Assembly (NCBI RefSeq): GCF_006542275.1 | Contig: NZ_CP041217.1 | Coordinates: 1,225,501-1,289,500, forward strand | Source of the DNA: Saccharibacillus brassicae | Lineage (GTDB): Bacteria > Bacillota > Bacilli > Paenibacillales > Paenibacillaceae | Direction: 5' to 3' | DNA: 64,000 nt | Shown: in pieces, positions 42,910-51,343 of the stretch | Numbering within the stretch: position 1 is the stretch's first letter | How the letters are laid out: each line of letters opens with the position of its first letter | The notes under the pieces: model-generated | The model's input: the letters and a program-made list of their open reading frames with translations, nothing else | Told to the model about the DNA's origin: nothing | Databases searched by the model: none | Program-made: the position numbers and the translations under genes

Positions 42910-44436
42910 CTATCTCCGCGTGGAAATCGCACCGGCTGCCGGATAAGGCACCGTATACTCGGCACCTTCGATCCACGCGCGCTTCACGAAATCGCGGCCG
43001 CGTACGACGACCCGGTCGCCGTAGACGTCGACCTGCAGCCCTTCGCTGCCGGTCAGATGTTCGTCGCCGTCGGTCCAGAGGTACGCGACCGACGAGGCGT
43101 TGAACATGCTCGGCATGACGCCCTGCCCGTCGTACATCGTACGCTCGGCTTCAAGCTGCCAATGCGTATGCCCGGTGAACAGGATGGCCTGCGGGCAGGC
43201 CGACAGTACCTTTTTCAATTCGGCATCCTGATTGACGCCGTACCAGCCCTGCCGCTCCATCGAACCGGCGACGGTGTCCATCAGCGGCTGATGCAGGAAG
43301 ACGAAGACCGGCCGGTCCGGCGACGACTTTTCGGTCAGGCGCTCTTGCAGCCAGCGCAGCTGCGCCGAAGAAAGGTCGCAGTCTTTCGGATGCGGAACTT
43401 CGCTGCCGAGGAAAATAAAATGGTAGCCGCCGATCCAATGAGCGTGATACGGCGCGGCGGCGCCCGTCCCTTCGGCAAACCGGCGCATGCGCCGGTTCCA
43501 CATCTCGCGCACGAGGCCGCCTTCCGCCTCGTCCCCGTCCAAGCTGTTCAAGCGCGCCGCCATGCCGCCCAGATCAAGCCCCGCCGCCGCGGCCGCTTCG
43601 GCCAACGCGTCTTTTGCGTTGACCGGCTGCGCAGCGCTTGGGCCCGCGGCGGCGTCTGCCACCTCGGCCGAAGCCTGCTTTGCGCCCAGGCTTGCCTCCG
43701 ACTCGGCGATCGCTTCCGCCCATGCGTCCTTCGCACTGGCGCCCGACGCCTCACCCACGCCTGACGCCTCCTCTCCGTCCATACCTCCCGCTTCCGCCGC
43801 GGCCGCTTCGCCCGGCTGTCCGACCGTCCCGGCCGGGAAATTCCCGTCCAGCACGTCCTCGATCTCGTCGCCGGAGAGCACGCTCAGATCGATCGGCTTA
43901 TCGCCTTCGCCCCATAGAATCGCGCCGATATCGTGGTTGCCGAGCGTGACGTACATCGGCGGCAGCTCAGCCGGGCGGCTGCTCCAGATTCGGGCGAATT
44001 CCCGGTATTCGGGCGCAAGGCCGCGATCGGTCACGTCTCCGGCGTGCATCACGCCCAGACTGCCCGCGCAAAAAGACGCAATATCCGCAAGCGCCTCTTC
44101 AAAATGCCGATTGTTGATATGGTCGGCGTCATCCCGAATATGGGTGTCCGTGATGACCTGAAACGTCGCGAGCGGCTTTTCGGCCGCCGCAGCCAGTTCT
44201 TTTCCCCACACCGTGTCCGCCGCTTCGCGCATCTCCATCCCGCTGCCCACTTCACTCTTTCCCCCCATCGGCTCGTGCGTCTCCGCTCCGCTTGTAACTC
44301 CGCCCGCGCCAGCCGCCGCTTCATGCGCCCCCATGCCGTGATGCCCTCTGCGTTCCCCGCGCTCCATCCCGAAGCCCGCCCCCGTATTCATCCTGCCCGT
44401 TTCGCGTTCCGATCCCCGCTGCGTTTCCCGTTCCAT
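42910..44436 (-). CDS. Calcineurin-like metallophosphoesterase with low-complexity insert
   Basis: A 508-residue cytoplasmic protein. Residues 1-88 are Gly/Glu/Met-rich and unstructured-looking. The phosphoesterase core has all family motifs: ITDTHIRDD, GVMHAGDVTDRG, VTLGNHDIG, VFLHQPLMD, and LFTGHTHWQLE. Between the GNHD motif and the next core strand lies an Ala/Glu/Ser/Gly-rich insert of about 90 residues (about 210-295) without aromatic residues, probably disordered or coiled coil. The C-terminal part contains substrate-domain strands. The substrate is unknown. ACGGAGGG precedes the ATG; it lies 72 bp after the SMR pump gene on the same strand. Confidence 0.88.
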   Translation of the reverse strand: MERETQRGSERETGRMNTGAGFGMERGERRGHHGMGAHEAAAGAGGVTSGAETHEPMGGKSEVGSGMEMREAADTVWGKELAAAAEKPLATFQVITDTHIRDDADHINNRHFEEALADIASFCAGSLGVMHAGDVTDRGLAPEYREFARIWSSRPAELPPMYVTLGNHDIGAILWGEGDKPIDLSVLSGDEIEDVLDGNFPAGTVGQPGEAAAAEAGGMDGEEASGVGEASGASAKDAWAEAIAESEASLGAKQASAEVADAAAGPSAAQPVNAKDALAEAAAAAGLDLGGMAARLNSLDGDEAEGGLVREMWNRRMRRFAEGTGAAAPYHAHWIGGYHFIFLGSEVPHPKDCDLSSAQLRWLQERLTEKSSPDRPVFVFLHQPLMDTVAGSMERQGWYGVNQDAELKKVLSACPQAILFTGHTHWQLEAERTMYDGQGVMPSMFNASSVAYLWTDGDEHLTGSEGLQVDVYGDRVVVRGRDFVKRAWIEGAEYTVPYPAAGAISTRR

Positions 44437-44507
44437 GACGTATCCCTCCGTTTTCCGGTTTCCGTTTTATTCGCTCTTGTTAACGCCTGTCCACGACCTG
44501 CGGCGTT

Positions 44508-44843
44508 TTACGATTCGCTCCATTTCAAGCCGACGATGCCGACGAGGATAAAGCCCATCCAGACCAGCGAGGCCGCTTTGAGGCGCTCGCCGAAAAAGTA
44601 ATGGCCGGCCACGCCGATCAGCGTGATGCCGACGCCGGACCAGATCGCGTAGGCGACGCCGAGCGGAATATGCCTGACGGAAAAATTGAGCAGCGTAAAG
44701 CTGACTCCGTAGCAGACGAACATGAACACCGACGGCCACGGCCGGGTGAATCCGTCCGACATTTTCATCAGCAGCGTTCCGCTCAGCTCCAGCGCGATCG
44801 CGCACGCCAGCAGCGTCCACCCGAGCGAGACGTTCGGGCTCAT
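44508..44843 (-). CDS. Small multidrug resistance (SMR) family transporter
   Basis: A 111-residue protein with four hydrophobic helices (about 7-24, 38-55, 62-81, 90-107). The membrane-embedded Glu of the family lies in ACAIALELSGTLLMKMSDG (E19), followed by FTRPWPSVFMFVCYGVSFTLLN and the conserved PLGVAYAIWSGVGITLIG. Such dimers export cationic or guanidinium-like compounds by proton exchange. The ATG overlaps the HAD stop (ATGA), so translation is coupled. Only one SMR gene is present, so a homodimeric EmrE/QacC-like pump is the simplest reading. Confidence 0.93.
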   Translation of the reverse strand: MSPNVSLGWTLLACAIALELSGTLLMKMSDGFTRPWPSVFMFVCYGVSFTLLNFSVRHIPLGVAYAIWSGVGITLIGVAGHYFFGERLKAASLVWMGFILVGIVGLKWSES

Positions 44844-45838
44844 CGCCGCACCGCGCTGCCCAGCAGCCTTTCAAACGAAGGCACCGTCACGTCGGCAAGC
44901 TTCAGCGTTCCGGCTTCGCCGATACCGATCTTCAACGCCGCCCCGGCCGCGCGGGCCATCTCTATATCGCCGTCGGTATCGCCGATCACGACGACGCGTT
45001 CGGGCGGCACGCCGAGACGTTCGCAGGCCAGCAGGCACAAATCGGGAAACGGCTTGCCGCGCCGCGCCAGATCGGTGCCGATGACGATATCAAAATAATC
45101 CGCGATCCCCAGCCATTCCAGATGGCGCAGCGCGCTGTCCGTCTCGTCGGCCGTCACGACGCCCATCGGCACGTTCAGTTCGCGGCAGCGGTCCAGAAAC
45201 TTCCGCACGCCGGGCAGCAGCTGCGCGGGACGTTCCGCTTCCATCGCCGCATCGGCCTGCTCCGCGCAGCGTCGCACGAGCAGTTTGGCTTCCGCCCACG
45301 ACAATCCCGCCCGGTAACCGTGCCAGGCCAACACGGCGTGCATCTCGTCCACCGTACCCATCGCAAGCGGCCCCCGCCGGTCGTAGTCGATCGTTTTGCC
45401 CTCTTCGTCATGCGTCGTGCCCCAGATCTGCGGCAGCCCCGCCTCCCTAAGCGCCAAGCCTCGCTCCGCCAACAGCGTCCGGAACAGCTTCAGCGCCCGA
45501 TCGGTCCAAAATCCCCACATGGCCGTAAAATCGAGCAGCGTCCCGTCCTTGTCGAACAAAATCGCACCCGCGCCCTCCAAATCGAGGCTGTACGCCTCTT
45601 CAACGTCCCGCATACTCCGCGGACTCTGCGTCTGCGGCTCGCCGCCCTCCCCCGTAATCTGCGCCTGCGGCGTGCCGCAAGTCTCCCCCGTACCTGTAAT
45701 CTGCGCCCGCGTATCCCGCGTATCCTCTGCGGCCGGTCTGCCTTGCACGTCTTGTCTATCCGGTCTGTCTTGCACGTCTTGCTCGCCTTGCACGTCTTGC
45801 CCGCCTTGCCCGCCTTGTATCCCTTGCTTCTCGGTCAT
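44840..45838 (-). CDS. HAD-family phosphatase (phosphoglycolate-phosphatase-like) with repetitive N terminus
   Basis: A 332-residue HAD hydrolase. The first ~90 residues are Gln/Asp/Gly-rich and repetitive (QGGQGGQDVQGEQDVQDRPDRQDVQG), clearly a later expansion. The HAD core starts AILFDKDGTLLDF (nucleophile Asp and acid/base Asp), has motif II VVTADETDS, motif III Lys in RRGKPFPDLCLLACERLG, and motif IV VVIGDTDGDIEMARAAG, with an alpha-helical type 1 cap. Two ATG codons (45841, 45838) follow GGGAGG; the second has the better spacing. It is coupled to the SMR gene and separated from the sugar importer by a terminator. Confidence 0.87.
   Translation of the reverse strand: MTEKQGIQGGQGGQDVQGEQDVQDRPDRQDVQGRPAAEDTRDTRAQITGTGETCGTPQAQITGEGGEPQTQSPRSMRDVEEAYSLDLEGAGAILFDKDGTLLDFTAMWGFWTDRALKLFRTLLAERGLALREAGLPQIWGTTHDEEGKTIDYDRRGPLAMGTVDEMHAVLAWHGYRAGLSWAEAKLLVRRCAEQADAAMEAERPAQLLPGVRKFLDRCRELNVPMGVVTADETDSALRHLEWLGIADYFDIVIGTDLARRGKPFPDLCLLACERLGVPPERVVVIGDTDGDIEMARAAGAALKIGIGEAGTLKLADVTVPSFERLLGSAVRR
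45736..45825 (-). repeat. In-frame 9/18-bp repeats in the HAD gene N terminus
   Basis: The motif CCTTGCACGTCTTG recurs three times in about 60 bp, with further CCGCCTTG-type 9-mers, encoding the QDVQG/GGQ repeats. Confidence 0.8.
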
Positions 45839-45928
45839 CATCCCGTCCTCCCGTTTCTCCTGCTGCCCGGATCGGCCTCGCGTCTTCGTTTCCGGCCGTC
45901 TTCGATCGAATGTTTTTGTCCAAAAGAA

Positions 45929-45963
45929 AACCGCAGGCACCGCGCGGAACGCGCGCTCCCTGC
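45929..45963 (-). terminator. Terminator after the UgpABE-like importer operon
   Basis: Minus strand: CCGCAGG/CCTGCGG with inner CGCGC/GCGCG stems, then TTTTCTTTT. A separate perfect palindrome, AAGCCCGGGCCCGGGCTT, lies at 46031-46049. Confidence 0.8.
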
Positions 45964-46060
45964 GGACAGTCTGTACGGCGGACGGCGCGGACGGCTCGCA
46001 TGGCCTCACCCCGCACGGCTCCCGGGCCCCTAAGCCCGGGCCCGGGCTTTACGCCGATCG

Positions 46061-47446
46061 TTACTTGGCCGCGCGGTCCAGTGCGCTCTGCGCCGTGGCC
46101 TGCGCTTCCTTGAGCGCCTGCTCGGCCGGCATGTTGTTGATCTGGACCTGGTCGGCCGCGACTTTGAGCGCGTCGGTAATCTTGCCGCCGGTCGGGTCCT
46201 GGAACGGCATCGACGCATGCGACGCCTGCTGGAGCGGAACGCTGATCTGCGGATTTTTGGCGCTGAACGCTTTGAACGCCGGATCTTCGAGCGCGGATTG
46301 GCGCACCGCGATATAGCCTGTCTTCATCGACCAATCGGCCGTGTTCTCCGACTTCATGAAGTACATGAACCATTTGAACGCGGCCTGCTGCTGCTCGGGA
46401 GTCGCTTTGGCCGGAATACCGGCCTGGCTCGCGCCGGCGACCGGCTTGCCCGCGCCCATCCCTTCCCAGCCCGGCTGCTCCATTGCGGCTACGACTTTGA
46501 AGTCGAGGTCGCCCTGGTCGCCGCTCGAACCGGTGTAACCGGCCGCCTGGCCTTTCATCACGTCGTCGATCGTCTTGTACCAGTATTCCCAGCCTTGTCC
46601 GCCGGAGTGGATCCGCATGATTTTGTCTTCGTGAATCCATTTGCGGAACTGCTCCCACGTGTCGATCCATTCCGGCGAATCGATCGTGACGGTCTTGCCG
46701 TCTTCGCTCAGAATGCTGCCGCCCCGGCTCAGCACGGCATCGGTCATATTCGCTTCACCCCACATCGGCTCCCAGCCGTAGACGGTCGTCTTGCCGCCTT
46801 CTTGCTTCGTCATCTTGGCCGCGGCTTCGCCGAGCGCTTCCCACGTCGTGAGCGACGCCGGGTCGATTCCGTGCTCTTTGAACAGATCCTGACGGTAATA
46901 CATGATCTGGGTCGAACCGTACATCGGCAGGAAATACTGCTTGCCGTCCACTTTTCCGCCTTCGAGGAACGTCTGCACGAAATCGTCGCCGTTGAAGTCC
47001 GACTCGGCCGCGATCAGTTCGTCCAGCGGAGCGTAATAGCCTTTGCGTGCCCAATCCGCGTTTGCGCTGAGGACCGCCGCCGGCACGTTGTTCGAAGCGA
47101 TCGCCGCCTGGAGCTTCTGCTCCGTCTCCGTATAATCCGCCTGGGCGATGCCGGTGACGATCACTTCATCCTGCGAAGCGTTGAAGGCGTCGATCTTCGC
47201 TTTCATGTTATCGCCGAGCTTGCCGCCCAGGCCGTACCAGAATTCGATCTCGACCGGCTTGCCCGATTCCGCGGCGGCTGGCGCCGCGGTCGCGACCGCG
47301 CCCTGAGGATCCGCCCCCTGCGAACCGCAGGCGGCCAGCAGTGCGAAGCTTGCCGCAAGCAGCATCGACAGACCGCCTCTCCGATAACGTGCGCTTGCAT
47401 CCGGCTTCTTCATGGCGAAATTTGCTGCGTTCAGGCGTAATTTCAT
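46061..47446 (-). CDS. Sugar-binding lipoprotein of a CUT1 ABC importer (UgpB/MalE-like)
   Basis: A 461-residue extracellular solute-binding protein (SBP family 1). The signal peptide ends ALLAAC with lipid-attachment C40. The N-terminal part before it is long because the ATG used (47446, eight bases after AGGAGG) lies 11 residues before another Met. The body has family features: IEFWYGLGGKLGDNMKAKIDAFNAS, FLPMYGSTQIMYYRQDLFKEHGIDP, and a C-terminal helical part that includes WFMYFMKSENTADWSMKTGYIAVR. It is the third gene after two permeases. The substrate may be a glycerophosphodiester or an oligosaccharide. Confidence 0.92.
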   Translation of the reverse strand: MKLRLNAANFAMKKPDASARYRRGGLSMLLAASFALLAACGSQGADPQGAVATAAPAAAESGKPVEIEFWYGLGGKLGDNMKAKIDAFNASQDEVIVTGIAQADYTETEQKLQAAIASNNVPAAVLSANADWARKGYYAPLDELIAAESDFNGDDFVQTFLEGGKVDGKQYFLPMYGSTQIMYYRQDLFKEHGIDPASLTTWEALGEAAAKMTKQEGGKTTVYGWEPMWGEANMTDAVLSRGGSILSEDGKTVTIDSPEWIDTWEQFRKWIHEDKIMRIHSGGQGWEYWYKTIDDVMKGQAAGYTGSSGDQGDLDFKVVAAMEQPGWEGMGAGKPVAGASQAGIPAKATPEQQQAAFKWFMYFMKSENTADWSMKTGYIAVRQSALEDPAFKAFSAKNPQISVPLQQASHASMPFQDPTGGKITDALKVAADQVQINNMPAEQALKEAQATAQSALDRAAK

Positions 47447-47500
47447 TCTTTTTGCCTCCTAATGGATGTCGGTTGTCCCTGTTCGGGTTCGACTCGGAAT

Positions 47501-48424
47501 TCAGCTCTTGTTGACGCCGGCGGACATATTGACGCTCTGCATGATCGTCTTCTGGGCGAACAGGAACAGGATCAGCAGCGGAGCGATGGTAAAAGCGCTG
47601 GCAGCCATAATCTGCGGCCAGGCCAGCCCGTACGAACCGCCTTCGACGAAGAAGCTGCGCAGCCCCGCCGAGACGAGCCTCAGATCCGGGTCTTTCGTAA
47701 TCAGCATCGGCCAGAAGTAATTGTTATACTGTTCGATAAACGTAATAAGGATCATGACGGCGAACGACGAACGGATCAGCGGAGCCATGATCGTCCACAG
47801 AATCCGGAAGTGCGAAGCTCCGTCCAGCTGCCCCGCTTCGACGAGCTCGTGCGACACCTGCAGGAACGCCTGACGCAGCAGGAAGATCGCGAACACGCTC
47901 ACGCAGTTGGACAGGATCAGCCCGGCGTAGCTGTCCAGCAGATGCAGCTCGTTCAGGATCAGATAGCTCGGCAGGTACACGGCCGTGCTCGGAATCATGT
48001 AGCCGACCAGCACGATTGCGGTGAACGCGCCTTTTAACCGAAACTTCATGTGGGTCAGCGCATAAGCCATCATGCTGGCGTTGATCACCTGCAGCACGCA
48101 GATCGACAGGGCCACGAAAATGCTGTTGAACATATAGCGGGCGAACGGCGCCGAATTCCACGCATCGGCATAGTTGTTCCAATGGATTGACTCCGGCCAG
48201 AACGTCGGCGGGAACCGCCAGATCTCGTCGTTCGTCTTCAGTCCGCTCGTCACCATCCAATAGAAGGGGAACGCCATCGCCAGACTGATTACGGCCAGCA
48301 GGATGTAGCGCGCGGCGCGGCCGAACCGTTCCCCGGCCGGGACGAACCGGCGGCTGCCCGCCTGCCCGGCTCCCCGGCGTACGGCGCGTTTCTTGCTTGC
48401 CTTGCTTGCTTCGGTCATGTTCAT
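47501..48424 (-). CDS. CUT1 ABC transporter permease (UgpE-like)
   Basis: A 307-residue permease with six transmembrane segments, starting about residue 40 after a basic N-terminal tail (KASKKRAVRRGAGQAGSRR). The EAA loop is ELVEAGQLDGASHFRILWTIMAPLIRS. The start overlaps the previous permease stop (ATGA), so both membrane subunits are made together. It ends VNMSAGVNKS, typical of UgpE-type proteins. The ATPase subunit is missing from the operon. Confidence 0.93.
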   Translation of the reverse strand: MNMTEASKASKKRAVRRGAGQAGSRRFVPAGERFGRAARYILLAVISLAMAFPFYWMVTSGLKTNDEIWRFPPTFWPESIHWNNYADAWNSAPFARYMFNSIFVALSICVLQVINASMMAYALTHMKFRLKGAFTAIVLVGYMIPSTAVYLPSYLILNELHLLDSYAGLILSNCVSVFAIFLLRQAFLQVSHELVEAGQLDGASHFRILWTIMAPLIRSSFAVMILITFIEQYNNYFWPMLITKDPDLRLVSAGLRSFFVEGGSYGLAWPQIMAASAFTIAPLLILFLFAQKTIMQSVNMSAGVNKS

Positions 48425-49305
48425 GAGTAGTGCACCAGGCGCCGGCTGATCAGGAACGACAATCCCGACAGCAGGACGCAGATCAGAATGATGATTACGG
48501 CGATCGCGGAAGCTTCGCCGACGTTGAACGTCTCGAACGCCGATTGGTAATACATGTACAGCAGCGTGCGCGTCGATCCGGCCGGTCCGCCCTGCGTCAT
48601 GACGTTGATCTGGTCATAGGCCTGCAGCGACTGGATCGTCAGGATGATCGAGAGGAACAGCGTCGTCGGCGAGATCAGCGGCAGCGTGATCGCCCGGAAC
48701 TTGTCCCAGGTGCCGGCTCCGTCGATCGAAGCGGCTTCCAGCAGGTCGGACGGCAGATTGCGCAGCGCGACGAGGTAGAACACCATCGACCAGCCGATCG
48801 ATTTCCAGATCGTGACGATCATGACGGCCACGAGCGCCCAATTCGGGTCCTGCAGCCAGCCGACCGGCGAGAATCCCATCCAGCCGAGCAGCAGATTCGC
48901 AAGTCCGACGTCCGGTTCGAAGATCCACGACCAGGCGATCGAGACCGCGACGGTCGGCGTGACCCACGGCGAGAACATCATGGCCCGGAACAGGCCGGTC
49001 GATCTCAGCTTGCTGTTCATCAGCAGCGCAAGCGCAAGCCCGCCCACGATGATCGGAACGACGGTGCCGAGTCCGAATGTCAGCGTCACCCGAAGCGCTT
49101 GATAGAATTCGGCGTGCGTCAGCAGATACGTATAGTTGTCCAGGCCGACGAAGAGTTTCTCGGGACTCATGAAGTCCCACTCCGTGAAGCTTAAGTACAG
49201 GATGTAACCGAGCGGCCCCATCCAGAAGATCAGCAGCGGAACGAGCGCAGGCAGGGTAAACAGCACCGCCTCGCCTTCCCTGAACGCTTTAAGACGCAAA
49301 TCCAC
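48421..49305 (-). CDS. CUT1 ABC transporter permease (UgpA-like)
   Basis: A 294-residue permease, first gene of the importer operon. Six hydrophobic segments; LFTLPALVPLLIFWMGPLGYILYLSF marks the first. The EAA loop is DLLEAASIDGAGTWDKFRAITLPLISP. The conserved QGGPAGSTRTLLYMYYQSAF sequence before the last helices is typical of UgpA/MalF-like proteins. The start is GTG with GGAGGA four bases upstream. The divergent GbsR-like regulator begins 197 bp away, with a dyad operator candidate between. Confidence 0.93.
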   Translation of the reverse strand: MDLRLKAFREGEAVLFTLPALVPLLIFWMGPLGYILYLSFTEWDFMSPEKLFVGLDNYTYLLTHAEFYQALRVTLTFGLGTVVPIIVGGLALALLMNSKLRSTGLFRAMMFSPWVTPTVAVSIAWSWIFEPDVGLANLLLGWMGFSPVGWLQDPNWALVAVMIVTIWKSIGWSMVFYLVALRNLPSDLLEAASIDGAGTWDKFRAITLPLISPTTLFLSIILTIQSLQAYDQINVMTQGGPAGSTRTLLYMYYQSAFETFNVGEASAIAVIIILICVLLSGLSFLISRRLVHYS

Positions 49306-49375
49306 AACTCCTCCGTGTTCAATTTTTTTTGATCGAAGATTTTCTCAGCTCTTTTTTTCGACTTTTTAATCTACC

Positions 49376-49393
49376 GTACAAACATGATTGTAC
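49376..49393. promoter_or_regulatory. Candidate operator between the importer and its divergent regulator
   Basis: GTACAA-N6-TTGTAC is a perfect 6-bp-arm dyad in the AT-rich intergenic region, 71 bp from the importer start and 109 bp from the regulator start. It is suited to a dimeric winged-HTH regulator such as the adjacent GbsR-like protein. Confidence 0.5.
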
Positions 49394-49501
49394 ATTCGAT
49401 TTGAAAAATGGGGATTATCCCGGTGTTAAATGTGCAGGGAATCGTGTAAAATATGGGGGCAACGGGGAACAAAGTCCGAATTCCGATTCAGGGGTGACAG
49501 C

Positions 49502-50065
49502 GTGGAACAGGAATCCGCCGGCACGTCCGGCCTTTCCGCAGCGTCCGGGCAGGAGCAGCGGCGCGAACTGCGGAAGAAAATGATCGAGTCTATCGCTTCG
49601 ACGATGGATCTGTACGGAGTGAACCATTCGTTCGGGCAGCTCTACGGCATCATGTACTTCGAAGACCGGCCGATGACGCTGGAAGAGATGAAAGACTTCA
49701 TGAACATGAGCAAAAGCAATATGAGTTACGCCGTGCGCGCGCTGACGGAATCGCAAATGATTTACAAACTTGACGAGAAAAAAGAACGCAAAGACCAATA
49801 CGTCGCCGAGACCGACTTTTTCCGCACGTTCCGGAACTTTTTCGGCGCCAAGCTTCAGCGGGAGATCGACGTGATGCTGTCCACGATCCGCGAAGTCTCG
49901 CCCGAGCTGTCGGAGATTGTCCTCTCGCGGCATACGCAGGCCGACGAGCGCGAGCAGGCGCTGCGCGACCTGCACAAACTTCAGCATGCCGAGCAGTATT
50001 ACGTCTGGCTGCAGGGGTTTGTCGACCGGATGCAGGGCGGAGATTTTTTCGAAGAAAAAAAGTGA
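49502..50065 (+). CDS. GbsR/MarR-like transcriptional regulator
   Basis: A 187-residue DNA-binding protein of the GbsR family. The winged HTH lies at about 35-100: YGVNHSFGQLYGIMYFEDRPMTLEEMKDFMNMSKSNMSYAVRALTESQMIYKLDEKKERKDQYVAE, where MSKSNMSYAVRAL is the recognition helix. A helical dimerisation region follows (about 105-180). In B. subtilis GbsR and OpcR of this family control osmoprotectant genes, so the neighbouring UgpABE-like importer may transport a related solute (inference). GTG start at 49502 with AGGGGTG upstream. Confidence 0.85.
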   Translation: MEQESAGTSGLSAASGQEQRRELRKKMIESIASTMDLYGVNHSFGQLYGIMYFEDRPMTLEEMKDFMNMSKSNMSYAVRALTESQMIYKLDEKKERKDQYVAETDFFRTFRNFFGAKLQREIDVMLSTIREVSPELSEIVLSRHTQADEREQALRDLHKLQHAEQYYVWLQGFVDRMQGGDFFEEKK

Positions 50066-50152
50066 ACGCAGTTGAACGCGGCTGCGGATCGGAGGTCGGG
50101 CGACGGCCGGCTCCGCTCCGCGACGCGGCCCTGATGTCCGGCTGAATGCCAA

Positions 50153-50188
50153 AAAACCCGAAGCTCCAGGCTGGAGCTTCGGGTTTTT
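50153..50188. terminator. Bidirectional terminator between regulator and Gfo/Idh gene
   Basis: AAAAACCCGAAGCTCCAG and CTGGAGCTTCGGGTTTTT form a perfect 18-bp stem. Confidence 0.95.
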
Positions 50189-50204
50189 CGATATTTCGGC
50201 CCGT

Positions 50205-51308
50205 TTAGAAAACGTGCCGGTTCCCGGTGCGGGCAGATTCTTCGACGGCGTCCAGCAGTTGATGCAGCTTGACCGCTTCATCGAAATTCGGAGCCGTGGA
50301 CGTGCCTTCGGCGATGTCCGCCGCAAATTTCCGGTACGCGTGGGCGACGTTCAAGACGAAGCCCGAATCGCTTTGCAGCGAATCCGGCACGTCGACGTAA
50401 GACGCGGGAACGTCCAGATCCCGCAGCTCCGCGTCGGACGCGCCCGCTCCGCGCAGCCGATGCGATCCGAACTGGATGGTGGCCGGCGCGCTCAGCACGA
50501 GCGTACCCTGGTCGCCGAAGATTTCGATCGTCAGGCCGGTCCCGTGCTTCACGCCGCCCTGGACGTGAACCTGGGCCGCGGCGCCGCTCTCCAGCAGGCC
50601 GTTGATCAGAATCTGATCGTCGGTCGTCTTGGTCATACGCTCGTTCGTATCCGTGATCCGAACTTCCGCGAACTGCTGCGCCGTGACGGCCGACAGTTCC
50701 TTGAACTCTCCGAGCATGTACGTGAACGCGTCCAGATTGTGGCCGGTCACGATCGTCAGCAGATTGCCGCCGACTTCGCGGTCGAACAGATACGAGTTGG
50801 CTTTGTCGGATTCGCCGCCCATCCCTTCGATCGACAGGTTCAGCTTGGCCGACAGCACTTTGCCGACGAATCCCTGCTTCAGCAGGTCTTTGACGTAGTT
50901 GACGGCCGGAGCCTGCCTCGCCTGCAGGCCGATCGCGTTCGGGATGCCGCTCTCGGTGACCCACTGCCGCATCTCCAGCGCTTCCGCCGTGTTCGAGCCG
51001 AGCGGCCATTCGCAGTAAATCGGCTTGCCCGCGGGAACGATCGCCCGGACCGCCGCATGATGCTCTTTGACGTTGATGCTGACGACCGCCAGATCCACGT
51101 CGGGATGACCGGCCAGATCGGCCGCCCGGTCGAACGCGTGAGCCGCGCCGAACGCTTCGGCGCTTTGGCGCGCGCTCTCCATCCGGCTCGTGCCGACCGC
51201 CGTCAGTTCGTACTCTTCCAACTGCTGCAGGGCCGGGATATGCGTGCCTCTCGCCCAACCGTTGTTGATCGATCCTCCGATAATGCCCGTTCTGATTTTT
51301 CGGCCCAT
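50205..51308 (-). CDS. Gfo/Idh/MocA oxidoreductase, Gal80-like
   Basis: A 367-residue protein of the Gfo/Idh/MocA superfamily. The N terminus GIIGGSINNGWARGTHIPAL resembles the Gal80 variant, where the dinucleotide loop is altered from GxGxxG to GGSxxxGWA. PIYCEWPLG replaces the usual EKP lysine motif (CEWP), so the catalytic Lys is missing, as in Gal80. The C-terminal domain is intact (NSYLFDREVGGNLLTIVTGHNLDAFTYMLG). It may therefore be a sensor or an atypical oxidoreductase. AAGGAGAG precedes the ATG. Last gene of the MarR-monooxygenase-Gfo operon. Confidence 0.83.
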   Translation of the reverse strand: MGRKIRTGIIGGSINNGWARGTHIPALQQLEEYELTAVGTSRMESARQSAEAFGAAHAFDRAADLAGHPDVDLAVVSINVKEHHAAVRAIVPAGKPIYCEWPLGSNTAEALEMRQWVTESGIPNAIGLQARQAPAVNYVKDLLKQGFVGKVLSAKLNLSIEGMGGESDKANSYLFDREVGGNLLTIVTGHNLDAFTYMLGEFKELSAVTAQQFAEVRITDTNERMTKTTDDQILINGLLESGAAAQVHVQGGVKHGTGLTIEIFGDQGTLVLSAPATIQFGSHRLRGAGASDAELRDLDVPASYVDVPDSLQSDSGFVLNVAHAYRKFAADIAEGTSTAPNFDEAVKLHQLLDAVEESARTGNRHVF

Positions 51309-51343
51309 GCTTAATCTCTCCTTTTTGATTCAAAGATTTTTAT

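Noticed and set aside
42148-42976. CRISPR array, considered for the 232-bp repeats
   Set aside because: The repeats are far too long, have no unique spacers between copies, and there are no cas genes nearby.
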